Assembly: GCF_003003235.1 (NCBI RefSeq)
Contig: NZ_PVUE01000018.1
Location: forward strand, 39,224 to 103,223
Length of the DNA stretch: 64,000 nt
Source: Antricoccus suffuscus
GTDB lineage: Bacteria > Actinomycetota > Actinomycetes > Mycobacteriales > Antricoccaceae
Direction: 5' to 3'
Below are positions 43,211 through 53,111 of this stretch, piece by piece. Under the pieces are notes generated by a model. It was not told the DNA's origin. It ran no database searches and worked only from the letters and a program-made list of their open reading frames with translations. The position numbers and the translations under genes were made by a program. How positions within the stretch are numbered: position 1 is the stretch's first letter; each line of letters begins with the position of its first letter.

Positions 43211-46200
43211 TCACGGCTCTTGAGTTCGGCCGTGCTCTGCTTCGTTCTTGCCGTGGCCCCGATCGTCGCCTGCGTGGCGATCATTATCCGGCTGTGGGAT
43301 GTCGGCTCGTCGCTCGTCACGTTCAGCGGTCAGCTGAGTCAGTTCGCCGCGTGCGGTCGCCTCATGCTCATCGATGCGGGCCAGCCGCGCGGGCATTTGG
43401 TCGCGCTCCGCCGCGTCTTCTCGTCGCGCGTCGTCCCGCCGCCAATCGATATCGTGCAGTGAGGCTTCCGCCCGTTGGCGCATCTGCGCCCATTCCCCGC
43501 GATCGGCTGGCAGCCCGGCGCGGGCCCGATACGCAGTGTCCGAAGCGTCGGAGGCCTCAGCGTTCGCCGCAAGAGCGCGTTCTTCCAGCGCGTCGGTCTG
43601 CTGCTCCCACGCAGCGCGAGCGCGTTTGCGTGTCGGTGTCTCGGCGGCGTGCGCGATGACCTGCTGCCGCAGGTCCGCCGCGACGTCCCGCGCACTGACC
43701 TCACCCGCGGCCGCGTGTTCCGCAGCGTCGAGCTTCGCCAGGACGCTGCGCCATTGCTCGACGTCCTTGGTTAGTTCCCGTTCCCGGGGTCCGTCCTGAT
43801 GCTGCTCGTAGTGTTCCTGCAGATGCGCCAGCTGCCGCCGCTGACGCTGCGCGCGGTGCAGGTCGCGTTCGATCGCACGTGACTGCTCGGCAAGTTCGGT
43901 ATCGGACAGCGCCGCGTACTTAGCCGACTCGTGCTCCCTGCCAGCGACTCGCCGTTCGCCGTCGTCACGCGTCGGCGCGGTCTGTGCTGGCATGGCAGCG
44001 GCCGCGTGTTGCCACGCGCGGCGCTGCATCGGCTCGTCCGGTTCCACACCGAGCGGGCCCTCGGTGTGCACGTCGAACGCCTCCCGGTAGGCGGCAATGT
44101 TCCCGGCGCGCTGCGTCCAGTCCGAGCGGCCATCCGGATCGTCCGGTACCGGTCCGAGTGCAGCGGCCCACCCGGGCGGATCGACCGCGACCATCTCGCC
44201 GAGCCGTGCCGCCTTCGCCCGCGCCGCCTCGAGTAGCTGATCGCTGTAGGAGCCGTCACCGACCGGGGCGGGCAACCACCCGCCACGCCCGTCACCCGCG
44301 CGGGACTGCACACCAGTCGGCGCGGCGTCGTTCATCCGCGAGATCAGCACCTGAGCGTGCGACTTCGTGCCCGTCATCGCGGACCGCTCCCACGCCTCAG
44401 ACACTGTCCGTGGCGCTTCGGACCCGAGCCACCGCACGTACCGGCGCAGGTACGGCCACGCCGCGTCCTTCTGTAGCTGCTCGGTGGCGCCGGCCGGGAG
44501 CACGCGGCGCAGCGTCGCATCGACGTGGTCGGTCTTCGCGTGGTCGGCGATGTACTCCCACCGCTGCAAGTGTGAGGCGATGCTGTCCGCGGCGGTCTGT
44601 TCGGCCCGGATGGCCTCGGTCGCCGACGGGTCCGCCTCACTGCGCTCAAGGACTGCCGTAAGGACCGCGCGGGCGGGCTGATTCGGATCCGCCGCCCGTT
44701 CGGCCTCCACATCGAGGATGTGCTCAGTCACCGCGTACAAGTGGTTCGCGGCGCGGCCGCGGGTAGCAGCGACGTACAGCGTTTCTCGGCTCATCGTCTC
44801 GTCCACGATCGCGTGCACACTGTCCACGGTTGAGCCTTGCGCGCGGTGCACCGTCATCGCGTACCCGAGCTGCACGCGCCGCGCAACGTAGTCCGCCGGC
44901 AGCACGGTCACTCCGTGCGTGCCGCTCACGGCGAGGGAACCGTCCCCGCGGATGCCGGTGATGGTCCAGAAGTCGCCGTTCTTCACGAAATCACCGCCGA
45001 CCCGGATCCGCCGCTCGTTCTCGCGGGTAACGATGATGTCCCCGACCGATGCCGCACTATCGTTGCGCAGCCGCACGCTCTCGCCATGCACCACTCCGGC
45101 CGTGACCCGGTCCGCGCGGGCACGGTCGGACAGGGCCTGCACCGTGGCATTGTCCGGCGCGATCATCACCGAATCCAGTCCGGCCTCTTCATCGCGAAGC
45201 CACGCCGCGTACACGCTCTCGGTGACCGCGTCCCGGCTGCCGGCGTGCACTCGGTCGTGCTCGAGGTAGGCCTCGACCGCGTCGACGTGACCCTCGCGCA
45301 GCGCGAGGCTGGCCTCGGCTTCCCACTGCCGAATCACTCGTTCACCGGTCTGCGGGTCACGGCCTGAGAACCGCCACACGGTGCTGAGCATCGTGGCGCC
45401 GACATCGTTCTGAATCAGCCGTAGCCCGCCGCCGGCCGCCACCGCGGCGAGTTGGCGCGGGTCACCGACCAGCAGTACGTGCGCGCCGTCCGCGCGGGCG
45501 GCGGTGATGACGCGGTCCAGGTTCAGGGTGCCGGCCATGCCGGCCTCGTCCACGATCACCAGCTCGCCAGGGGAGAAGTGGGAGTCGTCGATGCCGTGGT
45601 CGCGTTGGGTGGCCCACAGGTCAATCGTGGCCGTGCCGTCCATACCGGTCTCCGTACGCAGCACGCTGGCCGCGGCCGCGGTCGGTGCCAGGCCCCGCAC
45701 CGGCCGGCCCGCTGCCTGCTGCCACACCTCGACCAGGGCGCGCATCGTGGTCGTCTTCCCGGTGCCGGCCGGGCCGACGAGTAGCTGCACGCGACGGTCC
45801 GCGAGGGCGGTCTGCTCGACCGCGGCGCGTTGATCCGCCGCCAGGTCGTGGCTGGCTAGGACGGTGCGCATCTGGCCGGCGTCGACACCAGCCTGAACGT
45901 CTTCGCGGGCCGCCGCGACGAGTCGCTCTTCCGCGTCCAGCAGCCGGGTGGTGGTCCACCGCGCCGAGCCTGGCGCGTCCCAAATCGGGGTGCCGTCTGC
46001 GCGGCGCAGCTCGGGCGGGGTCTCGACAATCTCCGGCACGCTGACTTGCACGCTGCTCTGCGCGGTCTCGGTGACCGCGGTGACGATCCGCGCGACCTCT
46101 CGGTCCCGCGCGATGTCGGAGGAGAAATGGACGTCGGCGGTGAGCCGCTGCACCATTGCCGAGACGTGCCGCACCGTCCAGTCCGCGCGTCGTTCCTCGA

Positions 46201-47392
46201 GCGCCGCCAATGCCTTCGCGGCGATCTCGTCGACCCGTGGCCCGGCGAGCTGGTCGACCACCGGCGCGGGGGTCTGCCGCGTCAACGCGGCCTGTAGTGC
46301 GGTGTGCTCAGTGTCGGTGAGGATGTCGGCGGCGAGGGACGCCCACGTCCCACGTTCGGACTGCTCAGAGCCCTCTACTTTCTCCGGCCGCTGCGCGAGG
46401 CACGCCGCCTGCGCGAGCTCGTACTGCACTGCTTTGGGTGGTTCGTGACCGTGCTTCTGGCGGTAGTCGCGGACCCGCTGCGTGTAGTCGGCCTCGATCT
46501 GCTGGCGCCGCCTGCTGAACGCCGCGATCAGCGGCTCCGGGATATGTGCAAGCTCGCGGATGGGGGAGACCGCGCCGGGTTCCTGGTCCGAACGGACCCG
46601 GAACTCCCACCCGAGCCGGCGCGAAACCTCGTCCTCCAGGACACGGTTGTACCGCTCGGACAGGGCCACGTTCGCCTTGTACAGGCTCCGCGAGTCCAGC
46701 GTCAACCACTTACGCGTCCCATCCGGCAGCCTCGCTTGGACCTTGTTACTGATGACCGCGTGCGTGTGCAAGTCGGGATCTGCGGCGCGACTGGTGCGGT
46801 GCTCGAACGCCGCGACAGTCACGCCGGCGACGTCGACGTGGCCGATGCCGTCGGTCCCGGTCCGTGCGGTCAGGACGTGGTCCTCTAGATGTGCGATCGT
46901 GGTCGCGACAGCGTGCCGATGCGCCTCGAGCAGTTCGGCGGCGGTCTCCGGTTCGGCGAGTCCCCACGCGACGCTGATGCTCTTGACGGGGGAGAAGGTG
47001 GTGTCGAAACCGGCGACGGCCTGCCGCTCGCCTTTGCGTTCCTCATCGGCGGTGATCGCGGCGATCTGCGCCTCGGTGGGGGAGGCCAGGTCTGCGACTC
47101 GTGACGCGATTCGGTCGGCGACGGTGGCGTAGACGCGGTACCGGCTGCCGAGCTGTGCGCCGGTATCCGGGTGCAGTCCGAGCCCGAGCAGGTTCCCCAG
47201 TTGCGCCTCGGAAACGTCACCGGCCACGCTCATCGCCTCGGCTCCGCGGCCCATCCACATACCCGGCGGGTTCCCACTGCGGGCGTAGTAGTCGGTCAGT
47301 TTCTCGCCGGGCAGGCGGGCGCCGTCCGCGGCCGCGGTCATCTTCGTGTAGTAGCGATAACCATCGCCCGCGCCGATCCGGTGCACCGTCAT
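43211..47392 (-). CDS. traA: Conjugative relaxase/helicase, MobF (TraA/TrwC-TraI) family
   Basis: 1,393 residues from ATG at 47392, with GGAG seven bases upstream (reading minus strand). The N-terminal relaxase domain has the Tyr cluster DGYRYYTKM at residues 10-18 and the metal-binding HUH motif DPDLHTHAVI near 206-215. The helicase domain has Walker A GPAGTGKT near 540, Walker B VIVDEAGMAG near 605, GDPRQLAAVAAGG near 640 and motif TVHRAQGST near 810. The C-terminal 350 residues are charged and coiled-coil-like. It nicks and unwinds plasmid DNA at oriT and leads the strand into the recipient through the coupling protein and type IV channel. oriT is probably close to its 5' end. Confidence 0.93.
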   Translation of the reverse strand: MTVHRIGAGDGYRYYTKMTAAADGARLPGEKLTDYYARSGNPPGMWMGRGAEAMSVAGDVSEAQLGNLLGLGLHPDTGAQLGSRYRVYATVADRIASRVADLASPTEAQIAAITADEERKGERQAVAGFDTTFSPVKSISVAWGLAEPETAAELLEAHRHAVATTIAHLEDHVLTARTGTDGIGHVDVAGVTVAAFEHRTSRAADPDLHTHAVISNKVQARLPDGTRKWLTLDSRSLYKANVALSERYNRVLEDEVSRRLGWEFRVRSDQEPGAVSPIRELAHIPEPLIAAFSRRRQQIEADYTQRVRDYRQKHGHEPPKAVQYELAQAACLAQRPEKVEGSEQSERGTWASLAADILTDTEHTALQAALTRQTPAPVVDQLAGPRVDEIAAKALAALEERRADWTVRHVSAMVQRLTADVHFSSDIARDREVARIVTAVTETAQSSVQVSVPEIVETPPELRRADGTPIWDAPGSARWTTTRLLDAEERLVAAAREDVQAGVDAGQMRTVLASHDLAADQRAAVEQTALADRRVQLLVGPAGTGKTTTMRALVEVWQQAAGRPVRGLAPTAAAASVLRTETGMDGTATIDLWATQRDHGIDDSHFSPGELVIVDEAGMAGTLNLDRVITAARADGAHVLLVGDPRQLAAVAAGGGLRLIQNDVGATMLSTVWRFSGRDPQTGERVIRQWEAEASLALREGHVDAVEAYLEHDRVHAGSRDAVTESVYAAWLRDEEAGLDSVMIAPDNATVQALSDRARADRVTAGVVHGESVRLRNDSAASVGDIIVTRENERRIRVGGDFVKNGDFWTITGIRGDGSLAVSGTHGVTVLPADYVARRVQLGYAMTVHRAQGSTVDSVHAIVDETMSRETLYVAATRGRAANHLYAVTEHILDVEAERAADPNQPARAVLTAVLERSEADPSATEAIRAEQTAADSIASHLQRWEYIADHAKTDHVDATLRRVLPAGATEQLQKDAAWPYLRRYVRWLGSEAPRTVSEAWERSAMTGTKSHAQVLISRMNDAAPTGVQSRAGDGRGGWLPAPVGDGSYSDQLLEAARAKAARLGEMVAVDPPGWAAALGPVPDDPDGRSDWTQRAGNIAAYREAFDVHTEGPLGVEPDEPMQRRAWQHAAAAMPAQTAPTRDDGERRVAGREHESAKYAALSDTELAEQSRAIERDLHRAQRQRRQLAHLQEHYEQHQDGPRERELTKDVEQWRSVLAKLDAAEHAAAGEVSARDVAADLRQQVIAHAAETPTRKRARAAWEQQTDALEERALAANAEASDASDTAYRARAGLPADRGEWAQMRQRAEASLHDIDWRRDDARREDAAERDQMPARLARIDEHEATARGELTQLTAERDERRADIPQPDNDRHAGDDRGHGKNEAEHGRTQEP

Positions 47393-47591
47393 CGTCACGC
47401 TCCACACGATATCCCATATTGGAATGCCTAAGGTGTGACGAGCTCATAGCAGGAAGTGAGAGAGTTGGGCTGAATTTGGACAGGATGCAGGAAACTGTCG
47501 GAAGCATGTGTCAGGATCAAGAAAAAGCGAAGACACAGAACGCATATCGTCGAATCCAATACGACGACGAGACCAGAATCAGGAGTACCGC

Positions 47592-47966
47592 GTGATGGCC
47601 TCTCACAAAAGCGCCGCCGTCGCCGCCCGGCAACGCGTCCACGACCACCTCCAAGCGCAGATCGACGCGCTCACCACCGCCGTCGAGACCGGGATCGGCG
47701 CCGTCGAACGACTTGGCGACCTGCAGGCCGAACGCGCCCGCGTACTGGCCGACCTCGACGCGCGGGAGCAGGACGCTCGAGGCACACTCGCCGACGCCGC
47801 CGCGCAGCTGCAGGGACTGAAGAAGACCCGCGCCGAGATCAGCGAGCTGCTCGGCCTCACGGCCGCCGGGATCACTCTCCCGACCAAGAAAAAGAAGCCC
47901 GCGGCGACGAAGAACGCGCCGGGCACGACAGGGGCCGAACCGCCCGAAGCATCGGCCGCAGGGTGA
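47592..47966 (+). CDS. Small coiled-coil plasmid protein next to the relaxase gene
   Basis: 124 residues from GTG at 47592 (followed at once by ATG), with AGGAG six bases upstream. Residues 10-85 are helical and heptad-rich (LQAQIDALTTAVETGIGAVE, then LQAERARVLADLDAREQ), and the tail is Lys/Pro/Ala-rich. It is divergent from the relaxase. Small coiled-coil proteins in this place are common in actinobacterial conjugative plasmids and may help relaxosome assembly, but the function is not demonstrated. Confidence 0.68.
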   Translation: MMASHKSAAVAARQRVHDHLQAQIDALTTAVETGIGAVERLGDLQAERARVLADLDAREQDARGTLADAAAQLQGLKKTRAEISELLGLTAAGITLPTKKKKPAATKNAPGTTGAEPPEASAAG

Positions 47967-48000
47967 GCTGTACCCGTAGGGAAGAGCGGCGGCTACCTCA

Positions 48001-48516
48001 GTGACATGGTGGCAGGAACCGTTACCGCTTCCCGGGCTACCAGACATCGTGGTGCGCACCGTGCCCACGCACCCCGCAGTCGCGGTGGCGCGGTTCGCCG
48101 CGAAGATCGTGCCCACCGCCTCATGTCACTGGTACACCGCGGCCATCGGTGACGACGGCTACGGCAGATACACCTACCTCGACGAGACGGGCCGGCAGCG
48201 GACCGTATCGGCGCACCGATTCGCGTGGGAGGCGACCCGCCCGCCCGGCGAACTGATCAACGAGACCCACGTGTTGATGCACGAATGCAACAACACCCTC
48301 TGCGTGTACGTCGGGCCCGGGCACGTCGTACTCGGCACCCAACTACAGAACGTGCGGTACGCCGACCGGCTCGGCCGCCGACGCGGCAACCGGCCCGTCG
48401 CAGCCCACCCCGCCGCGATCACCGCCCGAGCACACCGCGCACAACTGCGCTCCGGAACAATCCCGTCATTCCGAGACGAGTCGCTGACCGGGCATCCGGC
48501 ACTGTTTGCGCTGTAG
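48001..48516 (+). CDS. HNH-like endonuclease domain protein
   Basis: 171 residues from GTG at 48001. The segment HRFAWEATRPPGELINETHV, then HECNNTLCVYVGPGHVVLG and Q-N residues, follows the layout of small HNH endonucleases (HRxAW, His-Cys-x4-Cys, GH and late Asn). An AP2/homing-type N-terminal part (YTAAIGDDGYGRYTYLDETG) precedes it. Activity could be nicking or restriction of DNA. The ribosome binding site is weak. It lies in the backbone block between the coiled-coil gene and a decayed ssb. Confidence 0.58.
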   Translation: MTWWQEPLPLPGLPDIVVRTVPTHPAVAVARFAAKIVPTASCHWYTAAIGDDGYGRYTYLDETGRQRTVSAHRFAWEATRPPGELINETHVLMHECNNTLCVYVGPGHVVLGTQLQNVRYADRLGRRRGNRPVAAHPAAITARAHRAQLRSGTIPSFRDESLTGHPALFAL

Positions 48517-48699
48517 TGGCGAAAATGCCAAGTCACGACGGCAGCATCCACCGCTGCGCGATGCAGTTCCTCTGGCGCCGAATGCATTCGGTAGTTCCTG
48601 ACCGCCCACCAGCGACGGGAACTGCAACTGTGGTACGCGCCGCCCCGTGTGAGGCGGCGCATACCGCGCGCTCAATGCGAACTCCGGATCCGCGCTCTC

Positions 48700-49050
48700 G
48701 GGGTGACGGGTGATCTGTACGGTTGCGCACTCGAGCGGCGGCGCGATGGTGGCGTTGCGGATGATTCTCTCGAGCGGCTGAGCGCCGTCGGTGTCGATCC
48801 AGGCGCGGTGCGCCAGTTCGCCGATAATGTCGACCCGGTGTCCCTTGCGGAGACTCGCGGCGGAGTTTCTCGGCCTCGCGTCCCCAGAACAGCGCGGTGT
48901 AGGACTGGGTAACCTGCATCGAGCCATCCGCCATGGTCGGAGATTGACCGCGCCCTTCACGTCGGTGACTGCTTTACTGTCACCGGTGGTGAACCTAGGC
49001 TCTGGATCGTTGGTCAGCTTGCCGGTGACTTTGACGATGCTGGTGTTCAT
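48700..49050 (-). pseudogene. ssb: Frameshifted single-stranded DNA-binding protein gene
   Basis: ATG at 49050 with AGGAAGG upstream gives MNTSIVKVTGKLTNDPEPRF. The SSB pattern continues only if the frame is changed twice: MADGSMQVTQSYTALFWGRE in one frame, then SLRKGHRVDIIGELAHRAWI and RNATIAPPLECATVQITR back in the first. Two compensating indels bracket the middle part, so the full protein is not made unless the sequence has errors. Plasmid ssb genes are usual close to relaxase genes. Confidence 0.68.
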
Positions 49051-49294
49051 GGCGTGCCTTCCTGCGTTGTGGTCACCTCGGAGTGAGGTGGCCGGCTTGT
49101 CGTTCTGAATACGCAGGATTGGGCCCGCCGCAGGTGCGGCCGCAAGGAGGCCAAGGCACGAAATTTCGGGGCGACATAAGTGACCCCTTCCGGTGCGGCC
49201 GACTTCGGCGGTGGAGACTTGGCGGGCCCGAGGAGCATCGTGGGTCGCGCGCCCGGAGAATTCTTGCCGCCCTTGCGGCTATACCTGCGGTGGG

Positions 49295-49483
49295 TCAGAT
49301 TCGAAGGAACAGCGATGACGAACCCGGTTCGTCATCACACCTCGTGGCCACTGGGTAATGCTGCCGCCTACCCTCACCGCGAGGCGATCGTCGTGCCCGT
49401 AGCGCTGGACGTTCGACCGCGCCGGTGACAGCATCCGGGATCCGTAGTTCCGGGTTCTGCTTGCTTCCGAAATCGAAACTCAT
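49295..49483 (-). pseudogene. Truncated ORF downstream of the third ABC operon
   Basis: An ATG overlaps the permease stop (ATGA) and opens MSFDFGSKQNPELRIPDAVT before the sequence becomes Arg-rich and stops after 62 codons. The coupled start suggests a real gene whose body was lost at the junction with plasmid backbone. I do not recognise the family from so short a piece. Confidence 0.4.
49314..49336. repeat. 23-bp perfect palindrome at the backbone/block C junction
   Basis: Arms GATGACGAACC and GGTTCGTCATC are exact reverse complements separated by one base. There is no T-run, so terminator function is unproven. It lies within the truncated ORF at the end of the third ABC operon and could equally be a protein-binding site or a recombination scar. 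Confidence 0.6.
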
Positions 49484-50445
49484 GCTATCTGCTCGCTCGT
49501 CGGTTCTGCCCGACGAGCGGCAGCCCTGCGCCGCGACCGCCGTGATTGATTGCGTCCGATCCTGGGATCGAACATGTCCCGGATGCGGTCACCGAGCAAA
49601 TTGAGGGCCAACAACGTGAGCGCGATCGCCGCGCCGGGCGCAATGACCTGCACAGTGAGACCATCAGCCGATCGTGCCGCCTCCCGTAGCATGGCCCCCC
49701 ACCCCGGTTGTGGCGGTGGCGCACCGAGTCCGAGAAAACTGAGTGAGGCTTCGATAAGAATCGCCACACCGAGCAGGTGTGCCGCGAGGATGACCACCGG
49801 CTGCACCGAGTTCGGGAAGATGTGCCGCATTATGATCCACCAGCTCCGGCCGCCGAACGTCCTCGCAGCATCAACATAAAGTCTGCTACGAACCGACAGC
49901 ACTTGGCCACGAATCAACCGTGCGAACGAGGGAATGAGAACGACCCCGACCGCGATCATTGCGGTAACGACGCCGGTGCCAAGAATGGCGGTGACTGCAA
50001 TCGCGAGAATGATCGAGGGAAAAGCCATAAAGGTGTCGACGACACGCATTGCGACGACGTCGAACCAGCGGCCGATGTATCCGGAGGCCAGTCCGATCGG
50101 TAGTCCAATGATCAACCCGACACTGACGGCGATCACGCTCGACCCCAGCGACAGGCGTGCGCCATAGACAAGTCGACTGAAAACATCCCGACCGAAGTCG
50201 TCTGTTCCCAAGAAATGCGAGGAGGACGGTCCGGCGAGTATATGGCTGTAGTCCTGCTTGGCATAGTCATGTGTTGCAACCAGCGGAGCGAATATCGCGA
50301 TAAGAACCAGCAAGCAGAGGAATACTAGTGCGATCGATGCCGAGGTTCGGTTCGACCGAATCAGTTTGCTGCGTTTCTTCTGCGCTTTACGTGAGTCGCG
50401 AGAGATATCAGGGCCGGTAGGGCGCGCCACGGTGTCAGTTTGCAT
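49480..50445 (-). CDS. ABC importer permease, DppC-like (third system)
   Basis: 321 residues from ATG at 50445, with GGAAGG upstream, overlapping the DppB-like gene by 11 bp. A basic cytoplasmic N-terminus (KAQKKRSKLIR) precedes the helix ALVFLCLLVLIAIFAPLVA and GTDDFGRDVFSRLVYGAR. The EAA-type loop is DAARTFGGRSWWIIMRHIFPN. It ends in an Arg-rich tail and is coupled to a truncated ORF. Confidence 0.92.
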   Translation of the reverse strand: MQTDTVARPTGPDISRDSRKAQKKRSKLIRSNRTSASIALVFLCLLVLIAIFAPLVATHDYAKQDYSHILAGPSSSHFLGTDDFGRDVFSRLVYGARLSLGSSVIAVSVGLIIGLPIGLASGYIGRWFDVVAMRVVDTFMAFPSIILAIAVTAILGTGVVTAMIAVGVVLIPSFARLIRGQVLSVRSRLYVDAARTFGGRSWWIIMRHIFPNSVQPVVILAAHLLGVAILIEASLSFLGLGAPPPQPGWGAMLREAARSADGLTVQVIAPGAAIALTLLALNLLGDRIRDMFDPRIGRNQSRRSRRRAAARRAEPTSEQIA

Positions 50446-51394
50446 TCGATGAGACCTTCCGTGTGCGCGGGTCCAGGATGTTGTACGCAACGTCCACGAT
50501 CAGATTCACCACGACAATCCAGAGAACAGCAACCAACAAAATCCCTTGAACGACTGGAAAATCACGTAGGTGTGTCGCGTCCACGAGTCGGCTTCCCAGC
50601 CCGGGGATTCCGAAGACCGCTTCGATGACGACCGCCGCGCCAACAGCATGGCTGATATCCAGTCCGATGGTTGTGGCGATCGGGATCGACGAGTTCTTGA
50701 GGGCGTGGCGCCATACGACCTGTCGGCGGCTGACGCCCATCGCCGTGAGCGTGCGGATGCTGTCTGATTGAAGCGCTTCGAGCATCGCGCTACGGGTCTG
50801 GCGGGCGATTTGCGACATCGCGTGCAGGCCCAAGGCCACTGAGGGGAGAATGAGGTGTTCCAGACTCTTGCCTAAGTTCTCCGAAGGACTGACGTATCCG
50901 CCTGCAGGTAATAGTCCAAGCGTGAGTGCAAAGAACGAGATTAGAAGAAGTCCGAGCCAGAAGTTGGGGATCGCAATCCCAGAGGTCGCTATCACGCGGA
51001 CGACAGAGTCAACTGCGGTCCGTGCTTTAGTGGCGGCCAGAATCCCAAGAGGAATTCCTGCGAGTACGCCAATAAGGAGACCACCGGCGACTATCAACGC
51101 GGTCCTTGGAACGGTGCGGACGATGGTGGCCCAGATACTCTCATTAGTGATAACTGAGTTGCCTAGGTCACCGTGGATGACCCCCCAAATCCAGTGCCCG
51201 TACTGTTGATAAAGAGGGTCGTTAAGACCGAGTTGTTGACGTACCTCTTCCACTCGTGCAATAGACGCTTGCTCGCCGGCGATAGCCTGAGCCGGGTCTC
51301 CAGGGATCAGTTGCATCAGTAGAAAGATGACGATTGATGCGAACAATAGTGTGGCAACGAGTTGGACTACTCGGCGACCAAGTACGGCTAACAT
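50435..51394 (-). CDS. ABC importer permease, DppB-like (third system)
   Basis: 319 residues. First helix LVATLLFASIVIFLLMQLI, followed by PGDPAQAIAGEQASIARVEE and LGLNDPLYQQYGHWIWG. Loop TLTAMGVSRRQVVWRHALKN contacts the ATPases. It lies 51 bp after the binding-protein gene in the same leftward operon. Confidence 0.92.
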   Translation of the reverse strand: MLAVLGRRVVQLVATLLFASIVIFLLMQLIPGDPAQAIAGEQASIARVEEVRQQLGLNDPLYQQYGHWIWGVIHGDLGNSVITNESIWATIVRTVPRTALIVAGGLLIGVLAGIPLGILAATKARTAVDSVVRVIATSGIAIPNFWLGLLLISFFALTLGLLPAGGYVSPSENLGKSLEHLILPSVALGLHAMSQIARQTRSAMLEALQSDSIRTLTAMGVSRRQVVWRHALKNSSIPIATTIGLDISHAVGAAVVIEAVFGIPGLGSRLVDATHLRDFPVVQGILLVAVLWIVVVNLIVDVAYNILDPRTRKVSSNAN

Positions 51395-51445
51395 CCGCTG
51401 GTTAACTCCTGGGAACTCGGGGCGCGGCTATCGCGACGCCGAACG

Positions 51446-53044
51446 CTACGATGAGAGCCACATCTGGCTGAGTTTAGGTTTGCCATAGAGATTGGGCACG
51501 TATCCACCTACTTTCGCGGACTTCGCCGCTATCTGTGGCACGTAGACCGTCGTGAGGTCAAGCGCGTTGTCTCGACCGATGGTCGCCAGATCCAAGAACG
51601 CCTTTTTCCGGTCCGCAATTTTTGAAGAACTGAGGGTCTTCGCGAACGCTGCTTGGAGCTCGGGTGGCTCCTCATAAGTAGTCACGTAGGCAGAGGCGGA
51701 TAGATAGTGTGCGGCGTAAGTCTGGTAGGGATCGGGACGTCCGCTCCAGCCACTGAAGAATGCCTCACCGATATCTTTCTCGCGGAACATCTCATTTGCT
51801 TGGGTGTGGTCGACCACCGTGACCTTCATGTCAATGCCAGCCTCAGCGACCTGACTCTGCATAGCTACCGCAATTTGCTGAGGCACCCCGGTCGATACGA
51901 TCCCTTCGATCGACAGCCCACTGGAGTAGCCGGCTTCCTTGAGGAGCGATTTGGCCTTCTTCACGTTATGTTTGAACGTAGGCGTGATCGACTTGGGAAA
52001 GGCCCAATGCTCGGGTGGCACCTCGGCGTAAGAGGCCGAGCCGAGTCCTTGGAGCACGGCGGCGTTGATCCCGTCCCGGTCGATCGCGTAGTTCATCGCC
52101 TTGCGCAGCCTTACGTCGCTAAACGGTTCACGACCCATGCGTAATGGCGTTCTCTGGAACGCCAAGGACGGGCTTTTGATGACCTGGACTCCGTCGACGT
52201 TCTTCATTTTTTGTACATCGGGGAAGTCGACGTCAATCATAAAGTCGACCTGCCCGGATTGCATGGCATTGGCCGCGGCCTGCGGGTCCGTGATGATTGA
52301 GAATTTGATGCCGTCGAGGTGCGCTGTGTCCGGTTGCCAATAGCCGTCGAATCGCTCGACCTCCACGGTTTCACCCGAGACGGCGCTTTTGAACTTGTAG
52401 GGACCTGTACCCACGGGAGCCAACGAGAACTGCGCGCTACCTGCTGCCGCTGCTTTCGGCGAGACCATCATTCCGGCGCGGTCGCTCAGGATCAGCGGGA
52501 GAGCCGTATCGGGTTGCTTTAAATTCAGCTGCACCTGATCGTCGGCAACGACCTGTACGTTATCGATGCTGGCCAGATCGACGGCGACCGAGGACTTCGG
52601 AAGGGTGAGTGCCCTATCGAGGTTGTACTTGACCGCATCGGCATCCAGCGATACTCCATCGTGAAACTTCACGCCTTTCTGGAGCTTCAGAACAAGTGTC
52701 GTCGGCGATGTGTATTCCCACGATGAAAGTAGCCCTGGTTTGGGTTCGAGCGTCTTCGGGTCGAAATCCACCAGAGTGTCGAACATCGGATACAAGTAGA
52801 CGTGGTCGTTTCCGCTGATGCCGGCATGGGGGTCTAACGTACTGAAGTTGGACAGGTGGACGACTCTGAGCGTGCCGCCCTTGACTGGTTTGCCACTTGC
52901 CGACGCGCCGGATGCATCTCCCGATGAGCCAGGGCCGCAGGCACCGAGCAGCGGGATGGAAGCCAGTGTCGCGCCGCCAATCCCAACCATGCGTAAGAAT
53001 TGACGACGATCCGTTGTTGTCACGTCAAAGTATGAGTTTGTCAT
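51446..53044 (-). CDS. Oligopeptide-type solute-binding protein with Tat-type lipoprotein signal
   Basis: 532 residues from ATG at 53044, with GGAAGG upstream. The N-terminus holds a twin-arginine motif (TDRRQFLRMVG), a hydrophobic stretch and lipobox LGAC, so it is probably exported folded by Tat and lipidated, unlike the Sec-type signals of the other two systems. The body fits SBP_bac_5 (FSTLDPHAGISGNDHVYLYP, LQKGVKFHDGVSLDADAVKY, DVRLRKAMNYAIDRDGI). It lies between the ATPase and permease genes of the operon. Confidence 0.91.
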   Translation of the reverse strand: MTNSYFDVTTTDRRQFLRMVGIGGATLASIPLLGACGPGSSGDASGASASGKPVKGGTLRVVHLSNFSTLDPHAGISGNDHVYLYPMFDTLVDFDPKTLEPKPGLLSSWEYTSPTTLVLKLQKGVKFHDGVSLDADAVKYNLDRALTLPKSSVAVDLASIDNVQVVADDQVQLNLKQPDTALPLILSDRAGMMVSPKAAAAGSAQFSLAPVGTGPYKFKSAVSGETVEVERFDGYWQPDTAHLDGIKFSIITDPQAAANAMQSGQVDFMIDVDFPDVQKMKNVDGVQVIKSPSLAFQRTPLRMGREPFSDVRLRKAMNYAIDRDGINAAVLQGLGSASYAEVPPEHWAFPKSITPTFKHNVKKAKSLLKEAGYSSGLSIEGIVSTGVPQQIAVAMQSQVAEAGIDMKVTVVDHTQANEMFREKDIGEAFFSGWSGRPDPYQTYAAHYLSASAYVTTYEEPPELQAAFAKTLSSSKIADRKKAFLDLATIGRDNALDLTTVYVPQIAAKSAKVGGYVPNLYGKPKLSQMWLSS

Positions 53045-53111
53045 CGGTGCCTTCCAGTAGTTGATTGCGCACGACCGATCGCAGGCGGTTGTCGCTGTAG
53101 TGCGCGGATGT

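Noticed and set aside
47393..47591. oriT in the divergent space between relaxase and coiled-coil genes
   Set aside because: The position is plausible, but I could not identify a nic-type consensus or strong inverted repeat, so I did not list it as a feature.
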